From RYN-431 sp036388295 (GTDB lineage: Bacteria; Planctomycetota; Phycisphaerae; Tepidisphaerales; Tepidisphaeraceae): a stretch of 46,221 bases of DNA. Positions within the stretch are counted from its first letter, which is position 1. Every line of letters starts with the position of its first letter. The notes beneath the pieces are model-generated. The model did no database searches, had not been told where the DNA came from, and was given only the letters and a program-made list of their open reading frames with translations. The stretch spans positions 1-46,221 of the forward strand of contig DASVSC010000108.1 in assembly GCA_036388295.1 (NCBI GenBank), read 5' to 3'. Made by a program: the position numbers and the translations under genes. Shown piece by piece: positions 46,191 to 46,221 of the stretch.

Positions 46191-46221
46191 AAGAAAAAGA
46201 TTGGGCATTACTTGTTTTGCC

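Larger units (their letters stand above)
45943..46221. other. upstream region of glgE, with repeats; no gene called
   Basis: The 279 bases up to the window edge hold two repeats (46012-46055, 46158-46190) and an imperfect motif GCGTCA (46075-46080) with TGACGC (46094-46099) that could be an operator. A frame on the minus strand (45951-46208) crosses the repeats and is not a gene. A promoter for glgE should lie here, but none stands out. Confidence 0.4.

Noticed and set aside
45951..46208. An 85-codon minus frame before glgE
   Set aside because: It is built from two intergenic repeats; its LTLGPHPNPLPAYRERE product is the usual translation of that repeat family.

Overview
The window is high-GC bacterial chromosome that most resembles a planctomycete of the class Phycisphaerae (Tepidisphaera-like). 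Support: two large surface proteins begin with the planctomycete LEPR-XLL sorting motif (LEPLESRQLMS, LESLETRRLMS), a third carries a shortened form; an ECF sigma factor is fused by a GTGA overlap to a Ser/Thr kinase with a WD40-like region; a tiny secreted protein has a TTQPATQPA tail; and gene ends carry dispersed CCCTCTCCCG-type repeats. The taxonomic call is inference from gene content, not from a marker gene.

Layout: 1-2.9 kb, the end of a GH74-type glycosidase, a 45-residue secreted peptide and a hexuronate-type MFS transporter with a candidate operator. 2.9-3.2 kb, nested palindromic repeats. 3.2-7.5 kb, two divergent RNA helicases (Ski2/DUF3516-like and DeaD). 7.8-10.5 kb, a LEPR-XLL protein with RTX, PKD and beta-helix parts. 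10.7-13.2 kb, a small orphan, a homing-endonuclease-repeat protein, truB, a fumarylacetoacetase-fold enzyme and tRNA-Val. 13.4-18.6 kb, three membrane proteins of unknown role, a second LEPR-XLL protein and a single-domain globin. 18.7-25.1 kb, ECF sigma factor, WD40 kinase and an MsbA-like ABC exporter. 25.3-31.1 kb, a secreted GH2 glycosidase with a discoidin-like C-terminus, divergent from a delta-60/RTX protein.

31.3-38.3 kb on the minus strand is a CusCBA/CzcCBA-type heavy-metal efflux cluster: a His-rich membrane-anchored protein, an outer-membrane lipoprotein, a membrane-fusion lipoprotein with a His-rich tail, the RND pump and a His-containing lipoprotein. 38.4-45.9 kb, also minus strand, is a compact operon glgE, treS-maltokinase fusion, glgB that encodes the route from trehalose to branched alpha-glucan through maltose 1-phosphate.

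No CRISPR array, phage or complete insertion sequence was seen. The most unusual non-coding content is a set of REP-like hairpins and CCCTCTCCCG elements placed at gene ends. One of them appears to supply the last codons of the RND pump.
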